Made by a program: the position numbers and the translations under genes. The notes under the pieces were generated by a model. That model worked only from the letters and a program-made list of their open reading frames with translations, was not told where the DNA came from and searched no databases. A stretch of DNA of 64,000 nt from Blastopirellula marina (lineage in GTDB: Bacteria > Planctomycetota > Planctomycetia > Pirellulales > Pirellulaceae), in assembly GCF_002967715.1 (NCBI RefSeq), contig NZ_PUIA01000057.1, forward strand, positions 186,001 through 250,000. Direction: 5' to 3'. Below, piece by piece: positions 9,351 through 19,411 of the stretch. The first letter of the stretch is position 1; every line of letters begins with the position of its first letter.

Positions 9351-11805
9351 TCTTCCGCATAGCGATCGTCTGCTGCTCAATCAGCAGCAGATGTTCGCTA
9401 ATGGCTTCTTGCTGAGCCGGTGCCAGATCTTTACCGCCGTAACGGATCTGATAGTACCAATCAGTCAGATCCGATAGCGGAGAGAGCATCTCACTGCCCA
9501 CCCCACGAGCCTTGCAGTCGGAAATAACCGACGCAATGAATTCGCGTGGAGTATCTGACTCCTTTCGCTGCCATCCCGCTTTGGCCAATAGCTTCTCGAC
9601 CTTGAAGTAGAAGCCGATACGCTGCGATTTATTCGGGAACCATCGCAAGAACATCCGCTTGATACTGGTCCAGTAACGCCGGAGTAGCGTTCGCACCAAC
9701 TCAAAGATCACAACCAACAAGAGCAGCACCAACATCGTAAAGATCGAGGCAAAACCGCTAAACCATTCGTCGCTCATGTGAATGCCGATCGAAGCAAGGC
9801 TATCGCGGAAGAACTTCGTCCACTGCTCGCGGCTCACCCAACCTTCAAACGGTTTGACCAGGTTGTCGGTCAGCGGCTTGTAAATGTCTTTCTCTTGCCG
9901 TTCGCTGTTCATACCCACGACCCAGTCACGCCAGGCCAGTTCGACGTAGTCAAACCAATCGAGGAAGGTATCGAAGACGGTACCATTATCCTTCCGGTTT
10001 GGCGACGGGCGAGAAGCTGGCGTCGGGTCGAGCCGCATCCACGCTCCGTTGGGGTAGTCTTCCTTGGAAATCCCAACCGGCAGATCATCGGGACTAAGAA
10101 AACACTCGACCCAAGCATGGGCGTGCTTCTGTTTGACTGCGTAGTAACCACCGACCGTGTTAAACTCGCCCCCTTTGTAGCCAACGACCACGCGAGCGGG
10201 AATCTTCTGGGTTCGCAACATGATTGCCAAAGCGCTGGCAAAGAACTCGCAGTGCCCGGTCCGATGATTGACCACAAAGTCTTCAATGGGATCGAGTCGC
10301 GTATTCTTCAAATGCACCGGCACGTGCAGCGAATAGGTATAGTTCCCATCCAACACAAAGTGGCGTTCCATGCTCTGAGCAATTGCGAACTTCGTCGGTT
10401 TCTCGTTACCGTTGCCGGGAATTTCCGCCACCAGTTCATTGGCCGTCTCGGTTAAACCATTGAAGAGCGTATCGGCGAACTCTTTGTCGAGCGGCACCTG
10501 GGTCAAATCGCTATTGATGTAATGATAAAACTGGCGATCACTCAAAGGATGGCGGCCAGGGATCAAGTCTCCGTCCGCACCGAACGGATTCCAGGGGACC
10601 AGCATCTCGTATTGATCGGGCTGGCGAACCTGGGCCTGGGCGTCGGTCGCCATCGAAACGATACCGAGCGTTTGGTTATCCACAATATCGCGAGCCGTAT
10701 TCAGCGACGAATACGCGGGATAAATGCTAAACAGCAGCACGCCTTCGTTGGTTCGATCGAAGTGGATTGACTGGTTGGTGGCCACTTGTTGTCGGACCAG
10801 GTTTGTCTTCAGCGGCGGCGGTTTGAGTTCACTTACCCGATAGTTCTTCAGGTTGCCTACAATCCACGTCTTGCTGTTGGGGAAGTAAGTGCTTAAAGAG
10901 GTTCCACGGAAGTAAGGCTCGTATTCTGTGTCGATGACCGTACCCGTGCTCAAATCAGACAGCCGAACCCGCATCACGAATCGATCGCTTTGCAGGATGT
11001 GTCCCATATCGTTTAACGAAATCTGATCTTTGAACCCGGTCGTGGCCCCAAACTCGCCCCCGATCGACTGCGACAATTGCCCCTGATCGAAACGAGGGAA
11101 GCTATAAAACAGCACAACCGTCGCACAAAGCGTGAAAACCCCCAGTTTTAGAACTTGGGCAAACATCTTGCCGCTGGTAAAGACCGAGGCCAGGTTGCCA
11201 GGCAATTGCCCCGACAACGCAATCACCGGCGCAGAGACGAGCGTTGAATCATTCGCCTCGACCGGCTTCTTCGCCAGAAAGGCGAACAACGGGCGGTTCT
11301 CTACGGCATCGTGTGCCGCTTTCAGTTCGGGATCAACTCGTAACGTTTCGCGGTAAACGAAGAACAGACACAGCGTCGTTAACGCCGTGAACATGTACGG
11401 AACCAGCATCAGGCCAAATGTGACCCCAAAGTCAAGCGCAGCGGCCACCACCACTTGCAGCAAACTTAGTACCGCCAGATGCCAATAGACGCGGGTCGTT
11501 TTCGGCTGAAAAAGCAACACAACTTGCAGATAAATAAGCAACTTGGCAATCGCCACCAGCTTAGAACTGCTATCGTCCCAAAAGTCGAAAAAGGAAAACA
11601 CGACAGCAACTAGCGCTGCGAAATTCGCGAGATTTCGATTCAGCGTTATCCAGCCCTTGATATCGGTTAAGTAAACCGACAGAAATGCGCCAATGGTCGC
11701 CAGTAGCGGTAGTGCAGAATTCCCCCCCTGGCCAAAGGCGAGAAAGAGGGAACCGAGCGCCGCTAATAGGGCAACGCTAATCTGGAGAAGCCGCTCAACT
11801 TTCAT
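9340..11805 (-). CDS. TgpA-like membrane transglutaminase (DUF3488 / transglutaminase / DUF4129-type)
   Basis: This 821-residue protein begins with about five hydrophobic segments in the first 150 residues and another near 220-235. A periplasmic transglutaminase-like domain follows, with an intact triad: Cys519 in a GHCEFFAS motif, His563 in HAHAWVE and Asp593 in RLDPTP. A further membrane segment lies near residue 690, with a DUF4129-like cytoplasmic tail. The family includes Pseudomonas aeruginosa TgpA, an essential inner-membrane protein with a periplasmic transglutaminase domain. Its start overlaps the DUF58 gene by 4 bp (ATGA), and it is the last gene of a moxR–DUF58–transglutaminase operon. 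Its 3' end overlaps ychF by 11 bp. The physiological substrate is unknown. Confidence 0.93.
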   Translation of the reverse strand: MKVERLLQISVALLAALGSLFLAFGQGGNSALPLLATIGAFLSVYLTDIKGWITLNRNLANFAALVAVVFSFFDFWDDSSSKLVAIAKLLIYLQVVLLFQPKTTRVYWHLAVLSLLQVVVAAALDFGVTFGLMLVPYMFTALTTLCLFFVYRETLRVDPELKAAHDAVENRPLFAFLAKKPVEANDSTLVSAPVIALSGQLPGNLASVFTSGKMFAQVLKLGVFTLCATVVLFYSFPRFDQGQLSQSIGGEFGATTGFKDQISLNDMGHILQSDRFVMRVRLSDLSTGTVIDTEYEPYFRGTSLSTYFPNSKTWIVGNLKNYRVSELKPPPLKTNLVRQQVATNQSIHFDRTNEGVLLFSIYPAYSSLNTARDIVDNQTLGIVSMATDAQAQVRQPDQYEMLVPWNPFGADGDLIPGRHPLSDRQFYHYINSDLTQVPLDKEFADTLFNGLTETANELVAEIPGNGNEKPTKFAIAQSMERHFVLDGNYTYSLHVPVHLKNTRLDPIEDFVVNHRTGHCEFFASALAIMLRTQKIPARVVVGYKGGEFNTVGGYYAVKQKHAHAWVECFLSPDDLPVGISKEDYPNGAWMRLDPTPASRPSPNRKDNGTVFDTFLDWFDYVELAWRDWVVGMNSERQEKDIYKPLTDNLVKPFEGWVSREQWTKFFRDSLASIGIHMSDEWFSGFASIFTMLVLLLLVVIFELVRTLLRRYWTSIKRMFLRWFPNKSQRIGFYFKVEKLLAKAGWQRKESDTPREFIASVISDCKARGVGSEMLSPLSDLTDWYYQIRYGGKDLAPAQQEAISEHLLLIEQQTIAMRKTKR

Positions 11806-13049
11806 ACCAAGCTCTCCGATTTCTTGCTGGTCCGTGGTGTGGGCTTGTGAAAGAACATTCCATCGTCCCCCCGTCCCGCCGAGACCGTTTTCACACGCCC
11901 CAGTTCACTACGCAGTTTCGCGTCGTTCCAGACAGCGGCAAATACGTCCGTATCTGACAGATCGGTTTTACGAGTCGTGAGCAGAATCACGCGAGCCCCT
12001 GGCCGCGAGGTCCGCAAGCAGTTCGCCATCGTGGAACCAATGTCATGCGCGTCGGTAGGGACCAGGACAGCCAGATCGTGCATCGCTTGAACGACGAATG
12101 CCTGAGAGACATTTCCGGCAATGCTCTCGGTCGTTTCACCGCAACTGATCAACTGCAACTGGCACCCACCAGCAACGGCCAATTCACGCACGGCCGTGGC
12201 AGCCATACTGATGATGCGTTCGGCGCGGTCTTTGTCTTCTTCGATGGGTGACTCAGGTAGCCATGCATCGACGATCAATACGAAGTCTTGCTGGTTTTGT
12301 TTTTCGAATTGACGTACGACCAGTTCTCCTTGTTTGGCACTGCTGCGCCAATGGATCCACTGCTTGGGGTCGCCGTTTCGCCACTCTCGAAGACCATAAA
12401 AGTCCCCTTCCAGCAAACCATGCTGACGACGAGACGATGCGAATCCGGACTTGTCTTGTTGGATCATCCTGCGCCAAGCCGGCGTCATTTGTCCCAGTCG
12501 GGGCATCACCACGATGGTAGAGACCAACGTATCAACGCGCGTACTTCGCATCAGTCCAAGCGGAAATGCCGTCGTTGCCGAGAGAGGTCCGAGTTGGTAC
12601 TTACCTCGTTTGCGAATGACCGCTTTGTACGAGATAGCCGCTTCGTCCTTATTGCCGATCTTGGCAAAGAACACATCCACATTCTGGGCAGGCTCGGGGT
12701 CGTATCCTTCCACCTGGACTAGCTTGTCTTCAATCACGACGGCGTAGGTCGCGTGGCGACTACCATTTTTCGCCGTCAGTTCGACAAAAAAGGGATCATC
12801 GCACGAAAGTAACGAAGGAACCCGCCGCGAGAATTTCAAGCTGCGAAGACTGCTCGTGACAACCCACAGGTTGTACAGCAGAGGCCCCAACAACATGCAG
12901 GCCAAGATCATCAGCAACTGAATGTTGCTACGTACGATCGCACCGGCCAGGATGAAGATAAAGACGAGAAAATAGTACGTTCCTTCCTGCGTAATGGATA
13001 CACCACGCAAGCGAAACCACGAGAACATCCTCGAACCGGTTTCCGACAT
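11802..13049 (-). CDS. DUF58 domain-containing membrane protein
   Basis: The protein has 415 residues. Two membrane helices lie at about 23-40 and 44-62, followed by a beta-rich region. The DUF58 signature REWRNGDPKQWIHWRSSAK sits at 221-239, and a vWA-like C-terminal part follows (hydrophobic strand FVLIVDAWLPES). DUF58 proteins are encoded next to MoxR AAA+ ATPases and are thought to be their partners, as here. The stop overlaps the start of the TgpA-like gene (ATGA), and moxR ends 66 bp upstream. An alternative start at the Met of residue 8 (13028) is possible. Confidence 0.93.
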   Translation of the reverse strand: MSETGSRMFSWFRLRGVSITQEGTYYFLVFIFILAGAIVRSNIQLLMILACMLLGPLLYNLWVVTSSLRSLKFSRRVPSLLSCDDPFFVELTAKNGSRHATYAVVIEDKLVQVEGYDPEPAQNVDVFFAKIGNKDEAAISYKAVIRKRGKYQLGPLSATTAFPLGLMRSTRVDTLVSTIVVMPRLGQMTPAWRRMIQQDKSGFASSRRQHGLLEGDFYGLREWRNGDPKQWIHWRSSAKQGELVVRQFEKQNQQDFVLIVDAWLPESPIEEDKDRAERIISMAATAVRELAVAGGCQLQLISCGETTESIAGNVSQAFVVQAMHDLAVLVPTDAHDIGSTMANCLRTSRPGARVILLTTRKTDLSDTDVFAAVWNDAKLRSELGRVKTVSAGRGDDGMFFHKPTPRTSKKSESLV

Positions 13050-13115
13050 AAGCCTGCCGCTTAGTCCTTTGGTTGTTGAAGCAACTTATCGGCTGAATCG
13101 GTGGCCGATATGCCT

Positions 13116-14057
13116 CTACACAGGTACCGAAATTTCTTCCACAATCCGGCCGACCATCGATTCGACCGCTTCCCGCTGCCCCGCATGCAGGAACCCCTTC
13201 GGTATCACCCGGTGGGCGAGCACCGATACGGCAAGGTGCTTCACGTCATCAGGCACCACATATTCGCGACCTTCCAACAGAGCCTGACTCTGAGCAGCGC
13301 GGAACAAGCTAAGACCGGCCCGGGTACTCGCCCCGACCTCGAGATCGTCACTCGTTCGTGTTCCATCGATGATATCCAGCAAGTACTCACTGATCGGCTC
13401 ACTCACTTCGATCTTTCGAACCGAATCTTGTAGCTGTGCGATCTGATCGCAGGTTACCACTGGAGACAAGTCTTCGACAGGTTCCCCGGTGCGGTGTGAT
13501 TCCAGAATCGTGCGTTCAGCGGCACGATCAGGGTACCCCATCGAAATCCGCATCAGGAAGCGATCCAACTGGCTTTCAGGCAGCGGATAGGTTCCCTCGA
13601 ATTCAAACGGGTTTTGCGTCGCGATTACCATGAACGGACGTGGCAGGTTGTGCGTTTCGCCGTCGATCGAAACCTGGCGATCACTCATGGCTTCCAGCAA
13701 GGCGCTTTGCGTTCGCGGAGAAGAACGATTGATTTCGTCCGCGATCACAATATTCGAGAAAATTGGCCCCGAGTGGAATACAAACTCATTGGTCTTCGAG
13801 TTGAAGATGTTGGAACCAACGATATCGCTGGGCAGAAGGTCAGGCGTGAATTGCAGTCGGCAGAAATGCCCCGACAGGCTGCGAGCTAACGCCTTGCCTA
13901 CTAAGGTCTTGCCTACGCCTGGAACGTCTTCCAGCAGAATGTGCTCGCCCGCAAGTAGGGCGACAAGACATTTCCGAACGACGTCGGGCTTACCCACCAC
14001 TACCTGATTAATATTCGCTTCCAACTCGGATACGAGACTTAAGAGCTCGGCTGGCAT
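13116..14057 (-). CDS. MoxR-family AAA+ ATPase
   Basis: This 313-residue MoxR ATPase is first in a three-gene operon. The Walker A loop (GVGKT) is at residues 47-51 and Walker B (IVIADEINR) has Asp107-Glu108. The sensor-1 and arginine-finger regions (ATQNP, QLDRFLM) follow, and the C-terminal AAA lid is complete. MoxR ATPases act as chaperone-like maturation factors, often for a vWA/DUF58 partner. The order moxR–DUF58–transglutaminase is widely conserved in bacteria. The 506-bp non-coding region upstream probably holds the operon promoter. Confidence 0.95.
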   Translation of the reverse strand: MPAELLSLVSELEANINQVVVGKPDVVRKCLVALLAGEHILLEDVPGVGKTLVGKALARSLSGHFCRLQFTPDLLPSDIVGSNIFNSKTNEFVFHSGPIFSNIVIADEINRSSPRTQSALLEAMSDRQVSIDGETHNLPRPFMVIATQNPFEFEGTYPLPESQLDRFLMRISMGYPDRAAERTILESHRTGEPVEDLSPVVTCDQIAQLQDSVRKIEVSEPISEYLLDIIDGTRTSDDLEVGASTRAGLSLFRAAQSQALLEGREYVVPDDVKHLAVSVLAHRVIPKGFLHAGQREAVESMVGRIVEEISVPV

Positions 14058-14563
14058 TCAACATCCCTTGCGCGTGCTGATCTTCACTTTTACTTTTGAT
14101 TCATGGGTGCCGCTTCGTGGTAGGCGAACCCGGCGAACGTGGACGAAGTGCCAAATTGAGTAAGACACATCACCGTTCGTCTGAGCTGAATCATTATAGC
14201 GAATCGGTGCGGAAAAGTAGTGTTCCGAGATTCGTTTCACGCATAGAGTCTACGAAAAGATTCTCAGCATAAATCGCAATACCGATTGCAACCTCGTAAA
14301 GTTTCAAGTGTTACAAACGCACGCAATTTCAGGGCGACTCTCCTTGAAACATCCTCAGACGACGTTGCGATGGTGAAACAACGTTGTTTTTTCTCAACAA
14401 TACGCATCTTTTGCCTGACGGAAGGCCTGGCAGCGCAAGGCATAGCAAATTAAAGACTTAAGTAGTTTCAACACGGCATTTCCATGCTTCCCCCCAGGTG
14501 TGGCACCTTCGTTGCAATGTGTTTCCTCAGGTCATTGCTACTGCTGCAACCGGGGAAAGAACT
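14058..14563. other. 506-bp divergent intergenic region between moxR and the acyltransferase gene
   Basis: I see no convincing gene. A 60-codon frame on the minus strand ends right before moxR but has no family features. The region should carry the divergent promoters of the moxR operon and the downstream acyltransferase gene. Its most notable element is a 14-bp perfect palindrome at 14376-14389, listed separately. Confidence 0.6.
14376..14389. promoter_or_regulatory. 14-bp perfect palindrome, possible operator
   Basis: AAACAACGTTGTTT is identical on both strands and is followed by more T residues. It lies 319 bp before the moxR start and 175 bp before the acyltransferase start. Perfect dyads of this size are typical dimeric-repressor sites, but no regulator is encoded nearby, so function is only inferred. 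Confidence 0.35.
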
Positions 14564-15664
14564 ATGTCGGAAGTGATCGAAATCAACGAAATCGAAGATC
14601 TTCGCGCCTACGCCAGTTTCTGGAATCGCCTGCATGCCAAGACACCGCAAGCGACGTTCTTTCAAACCCTGCCCTGGCTGGAAACTTACTGGAAGTTTTT
14701 TGGCCAAAGCAAGAAGTTGCGGGTACTACTGGTTCAGATCGACTGTCAAATCAAGGGAATCTTACCGCTGATCGAGCAAACCGAGCGGACCAAGGCCGGG
14801 GCCGTCCGCATATTGACCTATCCGCTGGATGGTTGGGGACCGTTCTTTGGTCCCATTGGCAGTGACCAGACCGCCACGCTCTACGCAGCGATGCAGTACC
14901 TGCAGGCAACGCCACGCACGTGGGACCTACTCGATCTGCGTTTTGTTGACCCAACCGTCGATCGAGGTCGAATTCTTAACACCATGCGTTGCCATGGCAT
15001 GTCCCCCAGCGTGTTGCCGTGGAATCCTTCGTATGCCATCGAGTTGCCAGGCGACTTTGAACAGTTTGTTTCGACCCGCAGTTCCAAGTTTCGGGCCACG
15101 ATCCGTCGAACCTTACGAAAGGCGGATGATGTTGGGGTGACTAGCGTTCGATACCGACCTGCTGCCTGCCCAACGGGCAACACCGAGCCCAATTTCGACC
15201 TGTACGACGAGTGCGTATTACTTGCAAGACGAACGTGGCAGGCCGGAAGCACCACGGGAACAACCATCTCTCATCCAGAAGCAGCAGACTACTTTCGTGA
15301 GTGCTTCGCCCAGGCTTCGCGACTGGGGATGATCGACTTGATGACGCTGCGGCATGAAGATCGCATGATCGCGTTCAGCTACAACTTCCATCATGAGGGG
15401 AGACTGCTAGGTATGCGGATGGGGTACGAGCAAGATAGTAAACAGCTCACCCCGGGAACCGTGATGATGTCGCACCAGATTCGCGATTCGATCAAGCGAG
15501 GCGACAAGATCATCGACCTCGGCCCCGAACACTTGGAAATCAAATCACGCTGGATCAACCGCACACTCGAGTCACAGCGGATTTGCCACTATTCCAGACT
15601 CTCGCTTTCGGCCAGTGTTCTACGGATGGGACACTGGTGGAAGTATCACCGCAGCGCGGCGTGA
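14564..15664 (+). CDS. GNAT acyltransferase of the CelD/BcsL (FemAB-like) type
   Basis: The 366-residue protein has the two-lobed layout of the CelD/BcsL acetyltransferase family: an N-terminal part with a FFQTLPWLETYWKFF stretch, and a C-terminal acyl-CoA N-acyltransferase fold. The C-terminal part shows the family-typical segment LGMRMGYEQDSKQLTPG followed by IDLGPEHLEIKSRW. Members acylate cell-surface or polysaccharide precursors, but the substrate here cannot be told. ATG 14564 is chosen because GGGGA (14552-14556) lies 7 bp upstream; a longer frame from 14498 lacks such support. It converges on the TPR-CHAT gene with a 2-bp gap. Confidence 0.85.
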   Translation: MSEVIEINEIEDLRAYASFWNRLHAKTPQATFFQTLPWLETYWKFFGQSKKLRVLLVQIDCQIKGILPLIEQTERTKAGAVRILTYPLDGWGPFFGPIGSDQTATLYAAMQYLQATPRTWDLLDLRFVDPTVDRGRILNTMRCHGMSPSVLPWNPSYAIELPGDFEQFVSTRSSKFRATIRRTLRKADDVGVTSVRYRPAACPTGNTEPNFDLYDECVLLARRTWQAGSTTGTTISHPEAADYFRECFAQASRLGMIDLMTLRHEDRMIAFSYNFHHEGRLLGMRMGYEQDSKQLTPGTVMMSHQIRDSIKRGDKIIDLGPEHLEIKSRWINRTLESQRICHYSRLSLSASVLRMGHWWKYHRSAA

Positions 15665-15666
15665 TG

Positions 15667-18600
15667 CTATGGCATCTCTTTCTTGGGATTAATGCCGGTA
15701 TCGATCAGCATCATATCAGCCCAAAAGTAAGGGTGATCGAGCGTCTGCGTGGTCGTTACCCCACTTCCCTTAAGACGCGGTTCCTTCTTCGGGTCGAGCG
15801 ATAACTTGCGGACATCGGCCATCGACTCTTGCCATGCCGTGCTGGCCGGCATTTCGGAAATACGTTTGGCGATTCCCTCGACGGTAGCGATGCTGGCCGA
15901 ACCGGCCGAATGCCAGCGACTGAGGACAACCGTTTCCGAACCGGTCGCCATTAGCCCCAGGGCCGTCAGAAAAATGTCGCTGCCGGTTGTATTCCCCTTC
16001 AATGCATCTTCAGCACCGGTATGGAAGCCCGGTAGGTAGATCACCTCCGGACCGCCCAAAGGAGATCGCAGCCAAGCCGCCAACTCGCTACCTGGCTTGC
16101 TTCGATCGGCTTGCGCTGGCGACCAGTTCCAGACATCGCCGCGATTGGCGTCTTCACTATCATCAATCACAACCAGCTGATCCCATACCTTCGCCAACAA
16201 ACTCGAAGGACCAGCCGGTGGACGATCGATCTTATCGGGGGCAATAAAGGCACTTTGCAACTGGTCGAACTGCTCGATCGTAATGTCAGAATCATCCGAG
16301 TTGAACAAACGCCCCACAACAATTGCCGTGTTTTGAGGTCGTGGACGGGCATCCTTCTGCGGAATTGCCAGGCTGGCCGTCGGAGCATATCGAATCGGAA
16401 TCACTTCCGACACCGGCACCGTATGCCCTGCCCCCAGGCCGTCGTCGGTGTGCAGTGCTTCAAACGGGACGTACCACAACACATCGTCCGGCACGATAAC
16501 GAGTTCAGAATAGGTATTCCAAAAGCCTGGTTTGAGCGTTGGAATAAACTTCTTGAGCAGCTCGGCTGAAGTTGTCTGCCACTGGGTTTCGGCCAGATCC
16601 TTTGCTTGAACCGGGGCATCGCGTTTGACCAGGCCAATCTGCTTCAACAGGTCGCCAATCTGCCCCTTGATCTCGCGAGGATTCTCGAGCGTCCAGTGCA
16701 CGTAATCCTTCTTCGTGAATAAGAAGACATGCACACTGCGAGTGGTCGAAAAGAAGGTCAGCACGAGCTGTGTGTCTTCCAGCTTTTCGCGAATCTCGGC
16801 AGTCGACTTGAGTGGAGGAAAGAGAAACTGACTAGGTGTCCGTCGCAGCGCGATCGCACCCAGCAATACTTCATAACCATCGGAAACTTTCTGTAACTTC
16901 TCGGCCAGGTCTCGCTGTTTCACGAAACCATCTTTGTCGTCCGGCTGCAGCTCGATTTGCAGCAGTTCTCCCTTCAGACGCTTTGCTTCGTCTTGAAAAG
17001 CCTTGAGTTCAGGGTGTTTTGCCAAGAGGTCCTGCCGCTGCAATTTCCCCTTGGTGTCGAGCGCAGCGTCGGAAGATTCCAGCACCCATCGCAGTGCCAA
17101 CAAACGTCCCCCCAGGGGCAGCGTAGCGAAGAATCGCATACGACGGATACGATCGGCCAACTCAAGCGCCAGTTCCGGCTGCTTCCGCATGACGGCCGTA
17201 TTAAACCAATTCTCCATCGCGGTTGGGTTGGGGGTTAAAAGGACCGTGAGGGTCTCGAACGGCTCGGAAATCCAATCGGCATCCGTTGGCTCGCGGAGGA
17301 GTTCATCGTAGAGAAGCTGGGCCGAACGCTCCGTAATCGTGTTCGATACGAACAGCTGGTTGGTCATTTCGGTCTGATAAACCCGCGTCGAAGCGGCTCG
17401 ATTGGCCGCGACCGCCGAGGCAAAGCTGCTAGCACCACCAGAAGCGTTTCCACCTTGATATGCCAGCAGTGCCGAGAGATAGCCATAGCGAATACCGACA
17501 CGCCCCTTGCTCATCGACCGGCGATTCATCGATCTTCGGGCATCTTCCAACGCTGCGCTGGCCGCAGGCAAGTTGCCCATGTACGAATTGGCTTCGGCAA
17601 GTGCCAGGCTCAGCTTAGCCCGCAAGGCATCAAGCTTACGAAGCTCGTTCCAGTTACTCATCGCCAGCAAGCCTTGCGGCATCTGTCCTGCCTTGGTGAT
17701 CATGCTGACCTTAGCCAGGCCTTCCAAGGCATCCTCGACTTGCTGATATTGCTGGAACGCAGCCGCCGAGTACGTTGCTTCTAAGAAGTAGGTCTGCGCT
17801 GCGGGAAAGTCTTGTTGCTCAAGAGCAATTCTCCCCAGTTGCAGAAGTGCTAGTGACGTTAGATCGTGGTCATATTGACCGGCTGTCGTCAGACTTCGTT
17901 GAAGTGTCTGAACGGCTTCTTCTGTCTTTCCGGCTGCAGCGAGAGCCAAACCGTACTGCACATCGACCCACGCCCCGGTCCAATGATTCGGCGGAGCCGG
18001 ACGACGCTGCAGAATACCAACGAGATTACCGGTCAGACCATCGTATTGGCTGATCGGCCCCATGATCTCTTGTCGCCGGTAGATCGCCAGGGCAATGCAG
18101 CGTGCGATCTCGCCGGCTCGCACCGGCATGATCCGGCCGGACGATATAACGCCACCCCCGCGCACGGCTTGCTGGTTCTGGGCATCGGTCTGCCCTTGGA
18201 ATGTTGGTAAAGAATCGGGGTAATTCCCGATCATCGTATTTCGAGCCGACTTGCCCCAGGTGACATTTGCCCTCAGATCGTTACTGATCGGCCCAATGGG
18301 CTGCAAGCTCTCAGGAGAGATACGCAGCATCCAGGTAGAATGCTGAACAAACAGCAGCAAAGCCGTGTTGTAGTTTTCAAGTGCCAGGGCATTATTACCC
18401 ATCTGGAAGTGGCATTCGCCGAGCATGGTGGCGTAGCAGATCGAGTCAATCCAACGCCCCTCGGTCGAGCGAACCCCGGCACGTCCGGCAGCGTTAAAGA
18501 CTTCGCCTGCTCCCTGGTAGTCTCCCTGGTAGAAAGGGACAAACCCGGCATAGTAGGCATCACTCGGGACGACTGTACTACGCCCCCTATTTTGAGCCCA

Positions 18601-18678
18601 AGCCTCGGCAGGAATCGCGAGACTAACAACAATAGCGAGGATGAGTGCGGGGATTATACGGCTGCTAGCCAATAACAT
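15667..18678 (-). CDS. secreted TPR-CHAT protein with degenerate catalytic dyad
   Basis: This protein of about 1,003 residues starts with a Sec signal peptide (hydrophobic core near 9-24, cleavage after AEAWA). A long TPR-like helical array follows to about residue 500, then a C-terminal CHAT domain marked by LVIVPDDVLWYVPFEAL. CHAT domains are caspase-like peptidases with a His-Cys dyad. Here the position of the usual SACETG motif reads PGFHTG, putting Phe885 (codon 16024-16026) in place of Cys. No His occurs in the stretch before it (about 834-883), where the HxxxHG motif should be. It is therefore probably a non-catalytic CHAT homologue. The start is ATG 18678, with AAGGAG about 7 bp upstream. 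Confidence 0.88.
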   Translation of the reverse strand: MLLASSRIIPALILAIVVSLAIPAEAWAQNRGRSTVVPSDAYYAGFVPFYQGDYQGAGEVFNAAGRAGVRSTEGRWIDSICYATMLGECHFQMGNNALALENYNTALLLFVQHSTWMLRISPESLQPIGPISNDLRANVTWGKSARNTMIGNYPDSLPTFQGQTDAQNQQAVRGGGVISSGRIMPVRAGEIARCIALAIYRRQEIMGPISQYDGLTGNLVGILQRRPAPPNHWTGAWVDVQYGLALAAAGKTEEAVQTLQRSLTTAGQYDHDLTSLALLQLGRIALEQQDFPAAQTYFLEATYSAAAFQQYQQVEDALEGLAKVSMITKAGQMPQGLLAMSNWNELRKLDALRAKLSLALAEANSYMGNLPAASAALEDARRSMNRRSMSKGRVGIRYGYLSALLAYQGGNASGGASSFASAVAANRAASTRVYQTEMTNQLFVSNTITERSAQLLYDELLREPTDADWISEPFETLTVLLTPNPTAMENWFNTAVMRKQPELALELADRIRRMRFFATLPLGGRLLALRWVLESSDAALDTKGKLQRQDLLAKHPELKAFQDEAKRLKGELLQIELQPDDKDGFVKQRDLAEKLQKVSDGYEVLLGAIALRRTPSQFLFPPLKSTAEIREKLEDTQLVLTFFSTTRSVHVFLFTKKDYVHWTLENPREIKGQIGDLLKQIGLVKRDAPVQAKDLAETQWQTTSAELLKKFIPTLKPGFWNTYSELVIVPDDVLWYVPFEALHTDDGLGAGHTVPVSEVIPIRYAPTASLAIPQKDARPRPQNTAIVVGRLFNSDDSDITIEQFDQLQSAFIAPDKIDRPPAGPSSLLAKVWDQLVVIDDSEDANRGDVWNWSPAQADRSKPGSELAAWLRSPLGGPEVIYLPGFHTGAEDALKGNTTGSDIFLTALGLMATGSETVVLSRWHSAGSASIATVEGIAKRISEMPASTAWQESMADVRKLSLDPKKEPRLKGSGVTTTQTLDHPYFWADMMLIDTGINPKKEMP

Positions 18679-19045
18679 CGGCAAGCTCCTTGGGAATTGC
18701 GTCAACGGTGGTGTTAACGCCATTCTACCCCCCACATGCAAACGTTTCACAGAAAAAGACACAACGTTTGGTCACCTAACTATCAAATTGGCAGCCCGGC
18801 GGAATCTCATCCAGTTCGACCGTGCTATCACTAGGGTGTCAAATTACACCAAATAAACCGATTTGGATGCTTGTACGGGTTTTTCCCTTTTTTGATGCAA
18901 AGTTTCCTCCGCGAAGGGTCGATACCGAATGTAACGACTTTACGCATCACATGCGTTGTTCATTCACGCGACCCTTTCAGCCCGCGGCGAAAATTGGATG
19001 TGGTTCAGGACGAACCAGTCGCCGATCTGGTGGAGACTTCCAAGG
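18679..19045. other. 367-bp divergent intergenic region
   Basis: This stretch separates the divergent TPR-CHAT and small lipoprotein genes and presumably contains both promoters. A weak inverted repeat, GGTGT-6-ACACC, lies at 18835-18850. I see no gene, RNA or strong hairpin. Confidence 0.5.
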
Positions 19046-19288
19046 ATGGAAACCAAACGCACCTGGATTCAGACCACGTTGTACTCCGGTCTCGGATGTC
19101 TAGCTCTGCTGGCCGGTACTGGTTGCCAAGTGGATGTCGGTGGACAGACACTTCCCAGCCCTTACTACATGAGCGACGACGTTCAGTACTATTCCGAAGG
19201 TCCGGAATTCAAACTGCAACGTGAATCGGACGCCATGGAAGCCTACAAGGCCGAACAAGCCGCTCTCGAAGGCGACTACGACTACTAA
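19046..19288 (+). CDS. small secreted/lipoprotein of a planctomycete family (80 aa)
   Basis: The 80-residue product has a basic N-terminus, a hydrophobic segment and a Cys at residue 27 in the setting LLAGTGC, then a short polar mature part. The mature segment GGQTLPSPYYMSDDVQYY followed by a GPEFKLQRE stretch matches a short family I recognise in planctomycete genomes without assigned function. The lipobox is not canonical: Gly stands at -3 where Leu is usual. ATG 19046 is preceded by GGAG at 19032-19035. A hairpin terminator follows at 19319-19354. Confidence 0.75.
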   Translation: METKRTWIQTTLYSGLGCLALLAGTGCQVDVGGQTLPSPYYMSDDVQYYSEGPEFKLQRESDAMEAYKAEQAALEGDYDY

Positions 19289-19318
19289 TCCGTCTCGAGT
19301 GCACACCGCACAACACGG

Positions 19319-19354
19319 AGCACCGCGTTGCATCACCCGGCAGCGCGGTGTTTT
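19319..19354 (+). terminator. probable Rho-independent terminator
   Basis: CACCGCG (19321-19327) pairs with CGCGGTG (19344-19350) across a 16-nt loop and is followed by TTTT. It lies 31 bp after the stop of the small lipoprotein gene. Confidence 0.55.
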
Positions 19355-19411
19355 GCTGCGCGCTCAGCAAAATCAACTTCCGCTGAAGAGAACGCAATCA
19401 GGCGGAATCGG

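Noticed and set aside
14058-14240. 60-codon minus-strand frame ending directly before moxR
   Set aside because: No ribosome binding site, no family features and an amino-acid composition unlike its neighbours; more likely part of the untranslated leader.
18835-18850. GGTGT-6-ACACC inverted repeat before the small lipoprotein
   Set aside because: Arms of only 5 bp can arise by chance; not listed as a regulatory site.
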